DNA from: JANNBN01 sp031430595 | GTDB taxonomy: Bacteria; Actinomycetota; Acidimicrobiia; Acidimicrobiales; JANYDT01 | NCBI GenBank assembly: GCA_031430595.1 | Contig: JANPBU010000035.1 | Coordinates: 62,001 to 126,000, forward strand | Direction: 5' to 3' | DNA: 64,000 nucleotides | Shown: piece by piece, positions 35,388 through 44,676 of the stretch | Layout of the letters: each line of letters begins with the position of its first letter | How positions within the stretch are numbered: the stretch's first letter is position 1 | Notes under the pieces: model-generated | Told to the model about the DNA's origin: nothing | Database searches by the model: none | The model's input: the letters and a program-made list of their open reading frames with translations, nothing else | Position numbers and translations under genes: made by a program

Positions 35388-36821
35388 ATGGGAAAGACCC
35401 TGAGCGAAAAGATTTGGGACCGCCACATTGTGCGGTCTAACCCCGGTGAACCTGACTTGCTGTTCATCGACCTCCACCTTGTTCATGAAGTGACATCGCC
35501 ACAAGCCTTCGATGGGCTGCGTTTAGCTAATCGCCGCGTCCGGCGCCCAGATCTCACGCTTGCAACCATGGACCACAACGTGCCGACCGACATCGCGGGT
35601 TTAGGTATGCACAACATCGAAGAAGTCACCGACGAAATTTCGCGGCAACAGATGACCACGTTGGCTGACAACGCCGAAGCATTCAACATAACGATTTACC
35701 CCATGGGTGATGAACGACAAGGCATAGTGCATGTCATCGGGCCAGAGCAGGGTTTGACATTGCCAGGCATGACGATTGTTTGCGGTGATTCGCATACCTC
35801 AACACATGGTGCATTCGGGGCACTGGCCTTTGGAATTGGAACCTCAGAAGTCGAGCATGTGCTTGCGACCCAAACGCTTCCGCAAGTTCGCCCAAAAACT
35901 ATGGCCGTGATCGTCGACGGCGTTGCGCCTGAAGGTGTGACCGCCAAAGACATCGTGCTGGCGATCATCGCCCACATCGGCACCGGTGGCGGAATGGGTT
36001 ACGTCATTGAATACCGCGGCAGTGCAATTCGAGCGCTTTCGATGGAAGGCCGAATGACGCTGTGCAACATGAGTATCGAAGGCGGCGCAAAAGCTGGCCT
36101 CGTCGCACCAGACGAAACAACGTTCGCATACGTTCAAGGACGCAAGCACGCTCCGATCGGTGAAATGTGGGAAGTTGCGGTCGCGGACTGGAAGTCGCTC
36201 GTAACCGACGACGACGCAGTTTTCGACAAAGTAGTCACGCTCGACGCGGCACTGCTTGAACCCCAAATATCGTGGGGCACTAATCCCGGCCAAACCATTG
36301 CCCTGTCACGCCCGGTGCCCGAACCCGATTCGTTTAAAGACCCGGTCGAACGTAACGCGGCCGGCCGAGCCCTCGAATACATGGGGCTCACTGCTGGTGT
36401 GCCACTCACCGAAGTGAAGGTCGACACGGTTTTCATAGGTTCATGTACCAACTCGCGTATCGAAGACTTACGAAGCGCAGCCAACGTGTTGAAGGGTCGA
36501 AACATCGCCGATGGAATGCGGATGCTGGTTGTACCCGGTTCATTTGCTGTCAAACGACAGGCGGAAACTGAAGGTTTACACGAGGTGTTTATCGCTGCCG
36601 GGGCCGAGTGGCGCGAACCTGGATGTTCGATGTGTCTTGCAATGAACCCCGACAAGCTGCAACCCGGCGAACGGTGCGCTTCGACGAGTAACCGAAACTT
36701 TGAGGGTCGCCAAGGTCGAGGCGGCCGAACCCACCTTGTTTCCCCTGAAGTTGCCGCAGCCACAGCTGTTGTAGGGCGTTTTGCAACCCCCGCCCATTTG
36801 ACAAAAGAAACGGCGAACTAG
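35388..36821 (+). CDS. leuC: 3-isopropylmalate dehydratase large subunit
   Basis: Aconitase-family subunit that isomerises 2- to 3-isopropylmalate with LeuD. Iron-sulfur ligands: the Cys in FIGSCTNSRIEDL and the pair in EPGCSMCLAMNPD. Other conserved parts: TMDHNVPT, VCGDSHTSTHGAFGALAFG and TSNRNFEGRQG. The open frame starts at 35355, but LeuC proteins begin MGKTLSEKIWD; ATG 35388 is therefore the start. It is directly followed by leuD (2-bp gap). Confidence 0.96.
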   Translation: MGKTLSEKIWDRHIVRSNPGEPDLLFIDLHLVHEVTSPQAFDGLRLANRRVRRPDLTLATMDHNVPTDIAGLGMHNIEEVTDEISRQQMTTLADNAEAFNITIYPMGDERQGIVHVIGPEQGLTLPGMTIVCGDSHTSTHGAFGALAFGIGTSEVEHVLATQTLPQVRPKTMAVIVDGVAPEGVTAKDIVLAIIAHIGTGGGMGYVIEYRGSAIRALSMEGRMTLCNMSIEGGAKAGLVAPDETTFAYVQGRKHAPIGEMWEVAVADWKSLVTDDDAVFDKVVTLDAALLEPQISWGTNPGQTIALSRPVPEPDSFKDPVERNAAGRALEYMGLTAGVPLTEVKVDTVFIGSCTNSRIEDLRSAANVLKGRNIADGMRMLVVPGSFAVKRQAETEGLHEVFIAAGAEWREPGCSMCLAMNPDKLQPGERCASTSNRNFEGRQGRGGRTHLVSPEVAAATAVVGRFATPAHLTKETAN

Positions 36822-36823
36822 CC

Positions 36824-37417
36824 GTGAAACCAGTCCAGGTTATTTCGGGGACCGCGGTGCCCCTGAATCGTTCCGATGTCGACACTGATCAAATAATTCC
36901 GTCTGATTGGTTGAAACGAGTCGAGCGAACCGGGTATGGAAAAGGGCTGTTTAGTGAGTGGCGCGACGATCGAAACTTCGTACTGAATCAAGAGCAATAC
37001 GCCGGTGCCAACATTCTTGTGGCCGGATCAAACTTTGGCACCGGGTCATCGCGTGAGCATGCGGTTTGGGCTATCGAAGACTACGGCTTTAAGGCGGTAG
37101 TTTCGCCTCGATTCGGTGACATTTTTAGAAACAACTGCACGAAGGTTGGGGTAGTACCGGTAGAGGTATCAGCCGAGTTTGGTGAACAACTGTTGCGAGC
37201 GATTGAGACTGACCCAACACTCGAAATAACGATTGATGTTGAGCGGCGAATTGTCTCGGTACCAGCCCTTGGACTGGAAGAACGCTTCCCTCTCGATGAC
37301 TTCACGGTTTACCGATTACTCAACGGCTTTGATGATATCGGGCTTACCCTGAGGTACGACAAAGCTATCGAGACATACGAACCAACTCGACCAGCGTGGA
37401 CGCCAACTGTTCAGTAA
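36824..37417 (+). CDS. leuD: 3-isopropylmalate dehydratase small subunit
   Basis: 197 residues, the swivel domain of isopropylmalate isomerase. Motifs: SDVDTDQIIPSDWLKR, ILVAGSNFGTGSSREHAVWA (substrate loop) and FRNNCTKVGVVPV. GTG start 3 bp after the leuC stop, so the two are translated together. It ends 3 bp from the convergent GGDEF-EAL gene, with no terminator seen between. Confidence 0.95.
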   Translation: MKPVQVISGTAVPLNRSDVDTDQIIPSDWLKRVERTGYGKGLFSEWRDDRNFVLNQEQYAGANILVAGSNFGTGSSREHAVWAIEDYGFKAVVSPRFGDIFRNNCTKVGVVPVEVSAEFGEQLLRAIETDPTLEITIDVERRIVSVPALGLEERFPLDDFTVYRLLNGFDDIGLTLRYDKAIETYEPTRPAWTPTVQ

Positions 37418-37420
37418 TAC

Positions 37421-39700
37421 TCACATGCGATGTTCGACGGCAGACGGCACGATTCCCATTACACCACGCAGATACTCCGGGTTCGCTAACTCAAGCCACA
37501 CAATCAACTCTGGCATCGGAATAGGGCGTGAGAAGAGATATCCCTGGGCCAAGTCAACGCCAAATTCGCCAGCAAGGCGGGCGTCGATGGCCGTTTCGGT
37601 ACCTTCGATGAGCACCTTCGCACCCAGTTGGCCGGCAAGGTGAACCATGCTGCGAACCAAAGCTTCAGTGCGTGGGTCGTCGGTCAGCCCCTGCACAAAA
37701 CTACGATCAATCTTAAGTTCACTTACAGCAAGCATTCGTAAGTTGGTAAGTGAACTAAAGCCAACGCCGAAGTCATCCATCGAAACCGAAAACCCAATGG
37801 CGCGGAGGGTATCAACCGTTTGAGCTGCCTTCGCTGCGTCATGCAACAGTGATTCTTCGGTAATTTCCACGGTGATATGGGACGGAGACACACCGAAACG
37901 ATTGGCCATCGACAAGATGTACGAAACAATGCCATCCGAGGAAAGGTCAGCTGCAGAAATGTTGAAGGACATCCCAATGTTGTAACCACGCTTAGCAAGT
38001 CGGGCTTGATCACGAATTGCTCGACTAATCACTGCCCTCGTTACCTGCGGCATCATTCCGGTCGATTCGGCTGTGGCGATCACCAGATTCGTTGGTAGAA
38101 GATTCGTGCCATCAAATACCCTCAACAAGGCTTCAACACCCTGAACCTTTGGCGTAGGTCCGAGCAGTATTTGAGGCTGGTAGAACAGCTCAAAGCTGTC
38201 GTTCTCTAAGGCATTTCTTAGCGCAGCCTGTATTTTGAGAGGCGAAGAGACCGGTGAATCGTCCACGAATCGAACGATGCCCGAGTGGCCCTGCTTGGCC
38301 CGATACATCGCCGTGTCAGAAAGTCGAACAAGGTCGCCAGCTTCGGTGGCATCAGTAGGAAATGACGAAATCCCGATACTCACGTCAAGATCGATGCGTT
38401 GACCTTCCACAACAATGGGCACGGCTACGAGCCGACGCATTTCCTCGCCGATTGATTCAGCCCGCTGAACCGGTGTCACGATGCAAGCAAATTCGTCGCC
38501 CCCAAGACGAAAGAGCCGCAAATCGGCTTCTTCACCTTTCATCACCCGGGTGAATCGTGCCGTAACTACACAGAGCACCTGATCGCCCACGTCGTGACCC
38601 ATGGTGTCGTTGATTTCCTTGAAACGGTCGAGGTCGAGGATCATCACGCTGAAACGGTTATCGACCCGAATCGCTACAGCCAATGCCTCATTGAAGGCTC
38701 GCCGGTTCGGCAGCCCCGTAAGTTCGTCTGTTCGAGCTTCCAGGCGTAACTCGTGTGCCGATGTGACGCTTCGATATGCAACGGTCATTCGAACCATCGC
38801 TAAGGCGAAAAGAACTGCTGAGCCGTAGTGGAACGCATAGCCTTCGGAATGAATCAACAACAACGCAACAGCGACGAGCACCGCAAACCAGGTGACGGCA
38901 AGCACCCCACGCGGTGGTCGCATATCGGTACCAGGAATGACCCATCGATCTGTCGACCCTGTGGCCATAATAAGCATCCAGTAGGCAGCGGCGGCTAAGC
39001 GCACAGAGAGCCCAAAAGTTGTTGGGATCGCCGAAAAGAAGGTTGGAAAGACATCGGATGTCGACACAAAGATCTGGGCAATCACGACCAGCCCTAGTTG
39101 CCGCGGGAACCTCCAGTGCAACGACGAGCCAATCAAGATCGTGCCAGACAGCGTGGCCAAACTTAGGAACGGGAAGATGACCCCAACAGCAAAGTCAGGA
39201 ATCGACTTGACGACAAGAGAGCGAGAGGCCGCCTCGTTGTGGGCTAGGAGAAGCACGGCACAGACGCCACCGATAAGAAAGCCGTCTAACGCCAATCCTT
39301 TGATCGAAGCGGTCGTTCGTATACGAACGAGCAAAATCCACGAAGCGAAGGTACACGGGTACGTGAGTAAGAAGAGCAGCAAAACAGCGGGGTGTCGAAG
39401 TTCAAGACCCATACTCATCAGCGAATAGGCCGCGGTAGCCATCACTACGCCCAGCCCAACGAACAGCCACGCCTTGGCATCAATTGACCGTCGCCGAATT
39501 GCTAGGCCACAACAAACAAGGGTCGCAAAACTCAAAATCGGAAGTAGGACGGTGGATTCACCGTCTAGGTCAGCTCCAAGCGCGCCCGCCAAAAGCGCCC
39601 CAATCGCCACAAACTTTGAGCTTCGGGTTCGGTTGGTTCCAGACGCAAGATTCCGAAGAAAATCGGCAGCATTGGTCGCTGCCAAACCTTCAGGGGACAT
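37421..39700 (-). CDS. membrane GGDEF-EAL cyclic-di-GMP signalling protein
   Basis: 759 residues. The first ~310 form a membrane sensor with some eight to ten hydrophobic segments (unnamed type, MASE-like). A GGDEF domain follows with DELTGLPNRRAFNEAL and FRLGGDEFA (around residue 400), then an EAL domain with EALLRVF, SMDDFGVGFSSL and LIEGTET. Catalytic motifs of both domains look intact. Together with the soluble PAS-GAF protein on the other side of leuCD it makes two c-di-GMP genes within 7 kb, but nothing links them to leucine synthesis. Confidence 0.88.
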   Translation of the reverse strand: MSPEGLAATNAADFLRNLASGTNRTRSSKFVAIGALLAGALGADLDGESTVLLPILSFATLVCCGLAIRRRSIDAKAWLFVGLGVVMATAAYSLMSMGLELRHPAVLLLFLLTYPCTFASWILLVRIRTTASIKGLALDGFLIGGVCAVLLLAHNEAASRSLVVKSIPDFAVGVIFPFLSLATLSGTILIGSSLHWRFPRQLGLVVIAQIFVSTSDVFPTFFSAIPTTFGLSVRLAAAAYWMLIMATGSTDRWVIPGTDMRPPRGVLAVTWFAVLVAVALLLIHSEGYAFHYGSAVLFALAMVRMTVAYRSVTSAHELRLEARTDELTGLPNRRAFNEALAVAIRVDNRFSVMILDLDRFKEINDTMGHDVGDQVLCVVTARFTRVMKGEEADLRLFRLGGDEFACIVTPVQRAESIGEEMRRLVAVPIVVEGQRIDLDVSIGISSFPTDATEAGDLVRLSDTAMYRAKQGHSGIVRFVDDSPVSSPLKIQAALRNALENDSFELFYQPQILLGPTPKVQGVEALLRVFDGTNLLPTNLVIATAESTGMMPQVTRAVISRAIRDQARLAKRGYNIGMSFNISAADLSSDGIVSYILSMANRFGVSPSHITVEITEESLLHDAAKAAQTVDTLRAIGFSVSMDDFGVGFSSLTNLRMLAVSELKIDRSFVQGLTDDPRTEALVRSMVHLAGQLGAKVLIEGTETAIDARLAGEFGVDLAQGYLFSRPIPMPELIVWLELANPEYLRGVMGIVPSAVEHRM

Positions 39701-39748
39701 GCCTCAAATCATCGGAAGGTTGCTAGTCGACCTTGAGCGACGATTGCG

Positions 39749-41320
39749 TTACCGCTCGGTCAAACTGTCAACCCCGGTGATGCCCGGCAACGATCGCAGC
39801 TTGGTGAGCAATTGTACGGAAACTTCTTGATCGGTTGCGATGGCCATCAAAGCGGATCCACCTTGCGGGGGTCGACCGAGAGCCATATTCGCGATATTCA
39901 CAGAATTATCGCCGAGCATTGCGCCAACGACACCAATCATTCCGGGACGGTCGTCATTTCGAACTACCAGTAGATGCTTGGACGGCGGAACCTCAACCGA
40001 AAAATCGTCAACGTTCACGATTCGTGGTTCCTTGCGAAGTCCGGCAAGCGTGCCCGACAGCGAATGACCGCATGAAGATCGCAATTCGATGAGGTTTCGG
40101 TACTCGTGCGCTTCAGGGCTTTGGTTGACCGTGACGCTACATCCGGCTTGCTCGACGAGCCCCGGCGCATTCACGTAGGTCACCTGTTGATCGGTCGTCG
40201 CACCAAGCAAACCCTTGAGCACAGCCAACTTGAGAATGCGGGTGTCGTAGTCGGCGATCTGACCTTCGAACTTCAGGTCAAGTGCCGACGGGATACCATC
40301 GCACAAGCCACCCATGAGTCGGCCCATTCGTTCGGCAAGGGGAAGAAACGGACGAACCGTTTCAGACGCTTCTGCCGCACTCACATTTACTGCGAACGGA
40401 ACAAACTCGCCTCCAAGGGCCAGCTGCACCATTTCAGCAATCGTGTCACCGGCCTTATCTTGGGCCTCGCGGGTAGAAGCGCCAAGGTGGGGCGTAACAA
40501 CAACGTTCGACAAGCTGAACAGTGGCGAGTCAGTGATGGGTTCTTGGCTGAAAACGTCAATGCCAGCCCCGGCGATAACCCCGTCGCGCAGTGCTTCGAA
40601 GAGTACGGTCTCGTCGATGATTCCGCCCCGAGCGGTGTTGATGATTCGTAAATCGGCTTTGGCTGTGTCGAGCAACGCTTTGGTGATCAGGCCGGTTGTT
40701 TCTTTCGTTTTCGGAAGATGAATTGACATGAAGTCAGATCGTTTGACCAGATCGGCCAACGACATCAATTCGACGCCCATCGTGCGGGCTCGATCCTCGG
40801 TGACGAACGGATCGAAGGCCACCAAACGCATTCCGAAGGCCGCACAACGTTGCGCAACGAGAGCCCCAACCCGACCCAACCCGACGATGCCCATTACTTT
40901 GTCGAGCAACTCGACACCTTCCCATTTCGACCGCTCCCACTTACCCCGAACGAGCGCGCTATGGGCCTGGGGAACGTTTCGCGCTGTGGCAAGCAAAAGC
41001 GCCATTGCTTGTTCAGCCGCCGACACCACGTTCGACTGGGGTGCGTTGACGACCATCACCCCATTTGCGGTGGCGTGGGCAACGTCGACGTTGTCGAGAC
41101 CGATACCGGCTCGACCGACGACTACCAGGTCGCGGCCAGCATCGAGCACATCGGCCGTTACCTGGGTTGCCGACCGGATAATGAGAGCGTGTGCACCTTG
41201 AATTGCACCCAAGAGACCGGCTTCCGACAAACCCTCTTGCACATCGACCGTATGACCAGCTTTACGAAGCTGCTCAAGGCCTTTTTCGGCGATGGTTTCA
41301 GTTACAAGAATGCGAGCCAT
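39749..41320 (-). CDS. serA: D-3-phosphoglycerate dehydrogenase
   Basis: First step of serine synthesis. 523 residues, the long form found in Mycobacterium: substrate and NAD domains (GIVGLGRVGALVAQRC; RIINTARGGIIDE; VVTPHLGASTREAQDKAG), an intervening domain (about 310-450) and a C-terminal ACT domain (LLVVRNDDRPGMIGVVGAML) that binds serine for feedback inhibition in relatives. Catalytic His is in the PHLGAST motif. serC lies 2.1 kb away on the opposite strand. Confidence 0.96.
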   Translation of the reverse strand: MARILVTETIAEKGLEQLRKAGHTVDVQEGLSEAGLLGAIQGAHALIIRSATQVTADVLDAGRDLVVVGRAGIGLDNVDVAHATANGVMVVNAPQSNVVSAAEQAMALLLATARNVPQAHSALVRGKWERSKWEGVELLDKVMGIVGLGRVGALVAQRCAAFGMRLVAFDPFVTEDRARTMGVELMSLADLVKRSDFMSIHLPKTKETTGLITKALLDTAKADLRIINTARGGIIDETVLFEALRDGVIAGAGIDVFSQEPITDSPLFSLSNVVVTPHLGASTREAQDKAGDTIAEMVQLALGGEFVPFAVNVSAAEASETVRPFLPLAERMGRLMGGLCDGIPSALDLKFEGQIADYDTRILKLAVLKGLLGATTDQQVTYVNAPGLVEQAGCSVTVNQSPEAHEYRNLIELRSSCGHSLSGTLAGLRKEPRIVNVDDFSVEVPPSKHLLVVRNDDRPGMIGVVGAMLGDNSVNIANMALGRPPQGGSALMAIATDQEVSVQLLTKLRSLPGITGVDSLTER

Positions 41321-41413
41321 AAGAGCTTTTAGGCTAGGCCGACTTGAACTTAACGAACCGCAAACTTGGCACCGATCACCCGCAGCGAACAGCGACGTTC
41401 GTCACATACTCGA

Positions 41414-41817
41414 CTACGAACTTCTACCGGTGGGAACCCGCATCACCACCGACAATCGCTCGTCACCGAGCAGCATTTCGGTTCCATCCTCGGAGAAGTG
41501 CAGACCGCCCTGTTGCAGTTGCGGAATCTTCGATACAGATCCAATTCGTTTCCCGTCGGTCAACGCAAAGATTGCCATGCTTCGTACTTGAGGGTTTGGT
41601 CCAATGGGGGCTTGTTCGCCGGAACCATTGGTTGTCTCGGTTCCGGTGCCACAAATCGATCGCTGCTTTGCTCGGTTCGGCGTGACTGGATTCCCGCTAT
41701 GACAGCTGCAACCATCACTAACCCAATTGCGAGGAAACGACCTCGCCGTGGTCTTCGAATCGAGCCGATGCGATCGCTAGCTTCCACCGCTTCCGAGGCC
41801 GGGTCTTGATGCTTCAC
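41414..41817 (-). pseudogene. possible frameshifted small membrane-anchored protein
   Basis: The serA-HAD interval holds two overlapping minus-strand frames. The first (GTG 41817 to TGA 41560) has one strong hydrophobic helix, GRFLAIGLVMVAAVIAGIQ, after a basic stretch and then a polar tail. The second (ATG 41578 to TAG 41414, 54 codons) reads MAIFALTDGKRIGSVSKIPQ, then LHFSEDGTEMLLGDERL. A one-base shift at about 41565-41578 would join them into a single 130-residue anchored protein. Alternatively they are two coupled small genes. Not recognised. Confidence 0.4.
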
Positions 41818-41911
41818 AGTTTTTTCGACGTCCGTGGCTGTTCCATTGGTTCCCAAATATTCGAGAAAACAAATCAACCAAACCCTTACTACGTAAACCC
41901 TGGAAGAATCA

Positions 41912-42802
41912 ATGTTCATGGCAGCGATCACCAGCGTCATTTTTGACTTGGGCAACGTGTTGGTTCGATGGAACCCACGAAACCTTTACCGCCAGCTCTT
42001 TCCAGACACCGACGACGGGCGTCTCGCTATGGAATCACTGCTTACCCAAACGCTTCCGATCGATACCTTCAATCGCCGCATCGATCTTGGGGAAGACCGA
42101 GCCACGCTGTGCGAAGAGTTTGTTTTTCTGAATCCGCAAGTCGACCCCGACCTCATCCGCGCGTACGCCGTTCGACATCATGAAATGTGGGACGGGTTGA
42201 TCGCCGAAACCGCCGAGATGCACCGTGCACTTCGGGCAGCCGAAATTCGGCTCTACGCGCTCTCAAATTGGGGTCTTGACTTTTCGATCGCCGAGCAAAC
42301 GTTTCCGATACTTACCGAATTTGATGGAAGGGTCATCTCACATCACGTTGGTGTCGTGAAACCAGACCCTGAAATTTTTGCAATTTTGCTCAGCAAATTT
42401 GATCTGCAAGCAGATGAATGCCTATTCGTGGACGATAGCGCCGCCAATATTTCGGCCGCCGCAGAACTTGGTTTTCACACCCATCTCTTCGTACACCCGA
42501 TTGGGCTTCGAGCACGACTCGATGAAGTTGGGATTCTTCCCATCGAGATTTCGTCTTCTTGGAAAGTGACTGATCGATCGCTCCGACGCTCGATTCGTTT
42601 CGCCAACTTCGCCGAGGCATGGGCATTCATGAACGACGTCGCAGTGGCCGCCGAACAACTCAACCATCATCCGGAATGGTCGAATGTTTACAGCCAAGTA
42701 CAGATCGAACTCACGACGCACGACCACGGAAACACCGTGACTTCACTCGACCGTGCCCTGGCGTTCGAAATCGACCGAATCGCAGCAGTGCGAACCCAAT
42801 GA
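41912..42802 (+). CDS. HAD phosphatase - pterin-4a-carbinolamine dehydratase fusion
   Basis: 296 residues. Residues 1-205 form a HAD subfamily IA phosphatase: VIFDLGNVLVRW (nucleophile Asp; second motif-I residue Asn, as in YihX-type enzymes), ALSNWG, KPDPEIF and LFVDDSAANI. From about 213 to the end a complete PCD/DCoH domain follows, matching the family signature E-x3-H-H-P-x5-Y-x9-H-x8-D with AEQLNHHPEW, VY, THDHG and the final Asp of SLDRA. PCD recycles tetrahydrobiopterin-type cofactors or moonlights as a dimerisation factor. A joined HAD-PCD is unusual; see findings. The stop codon lies in an 11-bp tandem repeat. Confidence 0.85.
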   Translation: MFMAAITSVIFDLGNVLVRWNPRNLYRQLFPDTDDGRLAMESLLTQTLPIDTFNRRIDLGEDRATLCEEFVFLNPQVDPDLIRAYAVRHHEMWDGLIAETAEMHRALRAAEIRLYALSNWGLDFSIAEQTFPILTEFDGRVISHHVGVVKPDPEIFAILLSKFDLQADECLFVDDSAANISAAAELGFHTHLFVHPIGLRARLDEVGILPIEISSSWKVTDRSLRRSIRFANFAEAWAFMNDVAVAAEQLNHHPEWSNVYSQVQIELTTHDHGNTVTSLDRALAFEIDRIAAVRTQ

Positions 42803-42839
42803 GACCCAAATGAGACCCAAATGAGACCCAGATGAGACT
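42796..42839. repeat. four tandem copies of an 11-bp unit (CAAATGAGACC)
   Basis: Four adjacent 11-mers, two perfect (42807-42828) and two with one or two changes at the ends. The TGA stop of the HAD-PCD gene is in the first copy, and the repeat ends 4 bp before the next gene's GTG. Each copy carries ATGAG. It may be a simple slippage product. Confidence 0.9.
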
Positions 42840-42842
42840 ACG

Positions 42843-43460
42843 GTGCTGTTGACTCGCTCAGTGCTCGATTCGATTGTGGCGAACCAGGTCGATCTTGTGT
42901 TTCGACGCTGGCAGAAACCAACCGTCAAGGCCAATGGAAGGTTACGAACATCGGTCGGAGTTCTCGCAATCCTTTCCGTCGACATTGTTGAACCGGAAGA
43001 TGTCACCGAAAGCGAAGCTGCGCGCGCAGGCTTTTGCTCTCGGCAAACACTGATTGAAGAGTTGTATCGCGAACGAAAACCGCAAACGTCGGGTCGGGGT
43101 GCGCGCAGCGATGGGCCCCGTGCTCTATATCGAATCTGCCTCACATTTGATGGGTTGGATGAACGGGTTGCCTTGCGCAACGACGATCAGCTTGACGAGG
43201 CAACGGCGAACAGGATCGTTACGAAGCTGGCTGCAATCGACGCTCGAACCGGCGGCGCACCGTGGACTCGCGAGGTACTTCACCTGATCAATCACTGGCC
43301 GGGTCGTCGAGCACCCGAGCTAGCTGAACTGCTTGGCAAAGAGACGCTTGCGTTTAAGGCTGACGTTCGAAAACTGAAGGCTCTTGGCCTCACCGAAAGC
43401 CTCTCGGTTGGGTACCGCTTGTCGCCTCGCGGGCTTAAGGTGATCGCACGCCTAACCTGA
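42843..43460 (+). CDS. hypothetical protein with ASCH/PUA-like N-terminus and C-terminal winged-helix
   Basis: 205 residues. The N-terminal part (VFRRWQKPTVKANGRLRTS, then GVLAILSVDIVE and YRICLTFDGLDERVALR) resembles ASCH/PUA-type RNA-binding folds seen in a conserved actinobacterial family. The C-terminal part (TREVLHLINHWPGRRAPELA, LLGKETLAFKADVRKLKALG) looks like a helix-turn-helix. GTG 42843 follows the tandem repeat; it ends 4 bp before serC and is probably co-transcribed with it. The function is not known. Confidence 0.65.
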   Translation: MLLTRSVLDSIVANQVDLVFRRWQKPTVKANGRLRTSVGVLAILSVDIVEPEDVTESEAARAGFCSRQTLIEELYRERKPQTSGRGARSDGPRALYRICLTFDGLDERVALRNDDQLDEATANRIVTKLAAIDARTGGAPWTREVLHLINHWPGRRAPELAELLGKETLAFKADVRKLKALGLTESLSVGYRLSPRGLKVIARLT

Positions 43461-43464
43461 TCGG

Positions 43465-44592
43465 GTGGCAACTCAGCAAATCATCATCCCGACCGACCTC
43501 CTTCCCCTCGATGGCCGATTTGGATGCGGACCATCGAAGGTTCGGCCCGAAGCTGTCGAAGCCCTTGCCAGTGTCGGGGCCTCGTATCTCGGAACCTCTC
43601 ATCGCCAAGACACCGTTAAGTCAATGGTTGGGCGTCTTCGAGGCGGACTACAAGAGTTCTTTTCGTTACCTGATGGCTACGAAGTCATCCTCGGAAACGG
43701 CGGATCAACCTTGTTTTGGGATGTCGCCACGTTTGCCCTGATCGAACAACGCAGCCAGCACACTGTCTGCGGCGAGTTCTCCCAAAAGTTCGCTGACGCT
43801 TCCGCGGCTGCACCACATCTGGGTGCCCCAACCGTCATTTCAGCAACACCGGGTACGGCCGCGACTCCGGTCGCTGAAGGCGGAATCGATTCGTATTGCC
43901 TGGTTCACAACGAAACTTCGACGGGTGTTGCAGTGACACCACGGCGGGTAGCGGGTGCCGACGCTGGAGCCGTGGTCTTGGTTGACGCCACATCGGCCGC
44001 AGGTGGCCTGTCGTTTGATCCGTCCGAAACCGACTGTTACTACTTCGCCCCGCAGAAGTGTTTTGCCTCCGATGGTGGACTCTGGATTGCCACAATCTCA
44101 CCCGTAGCAATTGAGCGAATCGAACGAATCAGCGCATCGAAGCGGTGGATTCCTGCCTCGCTCGATCTAAACATCGCACTCGACAATTCGCGCAAAGACC
44201 AGACATACAACACTCCTGCGCTTGCCACCATTTTCTTGATGGTTTACCAGTTGGAATGGATGAATAGTCAAGGCGGGCTTTCATGGGCAGCACAGCGCTG
44301 CGCTGACTCGGCGAATATCATGTATTCATGGGCTGAAGCATCATCGTATGCAACCCCGTTCGTCACGAATCCTGATGAGCGTTCGAAGGTAGTTGCGACG
44401 ATTGATCTTGATGGGGTCGATGCCAACGTCGTTTCGGCCGTGTTGCGGGCGAACGGGATTGTTGACACCGACAGCTACCGAAAACTTGGGCGCAACCAAC
44501 TGCGCATGTCAATGTTTCCAGCCGTTGACCCAGCCGACATTGCGCAGTTGACTCGAAGCATTGACTACGTAGTTGCTGCGCTCACCGCCTAG
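43465..44592 (+). CDS. serC: phosphoserine aminotransferase
   Basis: Class V PLP aminotransferase, second step of serine synthesis. 375 residues of the actinobacterial type. The substrate-phosphate segment FGCGPSKVRPEAVEAL is at the N-terminus; VDATSAAGG contains the PLP-contacting Asp; the Schiff-base Lys is in YFAPQKCFASDGG. C-terminal GRNQLRMSMFPAVDPADI. GTG start 4 bp after the upstream hypothetical gene. Works with SerA in this window; SerB is not present. Confidence 0.94.
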   Translation: MATQQIIIPTDLLPLDGRFGCGPSKVRPEAVEALASVGASYLGTSHRQDTVKSMVGRLRGGLQEFFSLPDGYEVILGNGGSTLFWDVATFALIEQRSQHTVCGEFSQKFADASAAAPHLGAPTVISATPGTAATPVAEGGIDSYCLVHNETSTGVAVTPRRVAGADAGAVVLVDATSAAGGLSFDPSETDCYYFAPQKCFASDGGLWIATISPVAIERIERISASKRWIPASLDLNIALDNSRKDQTYNTPALATIFLMVYQLEWMNSQGGLSWAAQRCADSANIMYSWAEASSYATPFVTNPDERSKVVATIDLDGVDANVVSAVLRANGIVDTDSYRKLGRNQLRMSMFPAVDPADIAQLTRSIDYVVAALTA

Positions 44593-44676
44593 GTGTTCAG
44601 CGGCAAACAACTCACAATTACTGCGTTCAGGCAATTTTGCCCTCAGGTCACTCGCCGACTCGGCCGATAATAAAGT

